36,748 nt of DNA from Neptunomonas marina (lineage in GTDB: Bacteria > Pseudomonadota > Gammaproteobacteria > Pseudomonadales > Balneatricaceae): assembly GCF_004005935.1 (NCBI RefSeq), contig NZ_SACQ01000014.1, positions 1 through 36,748 of the forward strand, given 5' to 3'. The notes beneath the pieces are model-generated. The model did not search any database. It saw nothing but the letters and a program-made list of their open reading frames with translations, and was not told the DNA's origin. Below are positions 36,039-36,748 of this stretch, in pieces. The position numbers and the translations under genes are program-made. Position 1 is the stretch's first letter. Every line of letters begins with the position of its first letter.

Positions 36039-36575
36039 TTAGTGAGCGTGAGGCTTTAAAGTGAAGGTATCGGTGGTGTAGCGAACACCGTCTCTCACGA
36101 ATGAGATTTCGGCATCTGTCATAAAGCTTTTACCGGTTAAAAAGCTAGCATCCGCACCAGAATCGCCGGGGAAGATAAAGTAGTTGGTTCCGGTGTCTCG
36201 GATATTCCCCTTCCCATCTTCATCTTCGTTACGCAAGGTATTACGCACACGTAAATCAACGGACTTCACCGCTAACCGAGGGAAACTAACATGAATCTCA
36301 GAATCGATGGGTAGATCAAGTGGTTGGCTCCCTGCTTTGTCCGTTGTGACCCACAACTCCAGATCACCTTTATCGTCATGCAGCTTAAGCTCGGCAAAGC
36401 CGACGCGCTTATTCGCAACCAGTAACGGCACCACAACGCCATCGTGTAAGGTATGGCTGTGCCCGTGATCATACATGCTCTCGTGGGAGACCGTTTGGTT
36501 AGCATAATGGTGCGTACACCCGGTAGCCACCGACACAATTGAAAGTAGTAATACTGATGTTTTAAGTTTTAACAC
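36039..36575 (-). CDS. His-rich lipoprotein, function unknown
   Basis: A 178-residue protein with a lipoprotein signal, MLKLKTSVLLLSIVSVATGC (C20 lipidated). I start at GTG 36575, which has GAGGGAA about eight bases upstream; a GTG at 36605 is in frame but would put a charged extension before the signal. Just after the cysteine is a His cluster (HHYANQTVSHES, then DHGHSHTLHDG), and the C-terminus ends PHAH, suggesting metal binding in the periplasm. The middle is beta-rich (FAELKLHDDKGDLELWV, ISFVRDGVRYTTDTFTL). No family is recognised; it may resemble metal-chaperone-like proteins. Confidence 0.75.
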   Translation of the reverse strand: MLKLKTSVLLLSIVSVATGCTHHYANQTVSHESMYDHGHSHTLHDGVVVPLLVANKRVGFAELKLHDDKGDLELWVTTDKAGSQPLDLPIDSEIHVSFPRLAVKSVDLRVRNTLRNEDEDGKGNIRDTGTNYFIFPGDSGADASFLTGKSFMTDAEISFVRDGVRYTTDTFTLKPHAH

Positions 36576-36748
36576 AGCTTCCGTTCCCTCTTTGTAAAAC
36601 AGCACATGAGCCGCTCGAAGCTAAGGATACTACGAACAAGTCAGGTAATTTTGGTCTGACTTGCTCGCACGCCAACAATACTTCAAATGAGCCATTTAGC
36701 CCCAGTTTTCTCACTATGATGCTGCTCTGAGCAACTAAAATCCGTCAT

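Noticed and set aside
36683-36748. Short minus-strand frame reaching the right edge, ATG at 36748
   Set aside because: Only 21 codons are visible and the start coincides with the window edge; it could be the end of a longer gene, so no call is possible.

Overview
The window looks like a chromosomal segment of a marine-type gammaproteobacterium, most likely of the Oceanospirillales/Pseudomonas-like branch. The reasons are the block methyltransferase-rnhA-dnaQ divergent from gloB-mltD, the aspS-yebC-ruvC order, E. coli-like yejABEF and ycaO, a LapA-type adhesin and a PEP-CTERM protein. Base composition is close to 50% GC throughout and I see no insertion sequence, prophage or CRISPR array. The genus cannot be fixed from sequence reading alone.

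Layout, left to right. Positions 1-2107 (minus) hold the N-terminal 702 codons of a very long repeat adhesin with a LapA-like retention module and LapG-type di-alanine sites; it runs off the left edge. ycaO follows (minus). Then comes a tRNA operon, Asn(GUU) plus four identical Pro(UGG) genes, behind a strong promoter. Next on the plus strand are an XRE-cupin regulator, an unknown 122-residue protein, a tandem-receiver response regulator whose first receiver is degenerate, and the DEAD-box helicase deaD. From 8.8 to 13.5 kb lies dnaQ, rnhA and a methyltransferase (minus) facing gloB, mltD and a small membrane protein (plus). From 13.5 to 19.1 kb is a complete, translationally coupled yejABEF oligopeptide/muropeptide ABC importer, ending tail-to-tail with a PEP-CTERM surface protein.

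From 20.3 to 23.6 kb is the most interesting block: a MetR-like LysR regulator, then mesX (DUF1852) and mesD (MetE catalytic-domain-only protein). Together they form a predicted folate-independent, oxygen-requiring methionine synthase, preceded by a 345-bp gap with a candidate operator and a structured leader. A LysR/azoR divergent pair (FMN-dependent NADH reductase) follows directly.

From 25.4 to 32.4 kb are a PAS-PAS-GGDEF diguanylate cyclase, a TRIC-type channel protein, ruvC, yebC, aspS, a HIT protein, a FemAB/GNAT-like acyltransferase and tRNA-Cys. ruvC is not followed by ruvAB here. The right end (32.5-36.7 kb) carries a Cys-rich lipoprotein, a transglutaminase-like protein, a LysE exporter with an AraC regulator, a TauE/SafE permease and a His-rich lipoprotein.

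Themes that could link genes: c-di-GMP signalling (diguanylate cyclase) with a LapA-type adhesin; lytic transglycosylase next to a Yej importer (peptidoglycan turnover); and MetR with MesX/MesD (methionine synthesis without methyl-folate).
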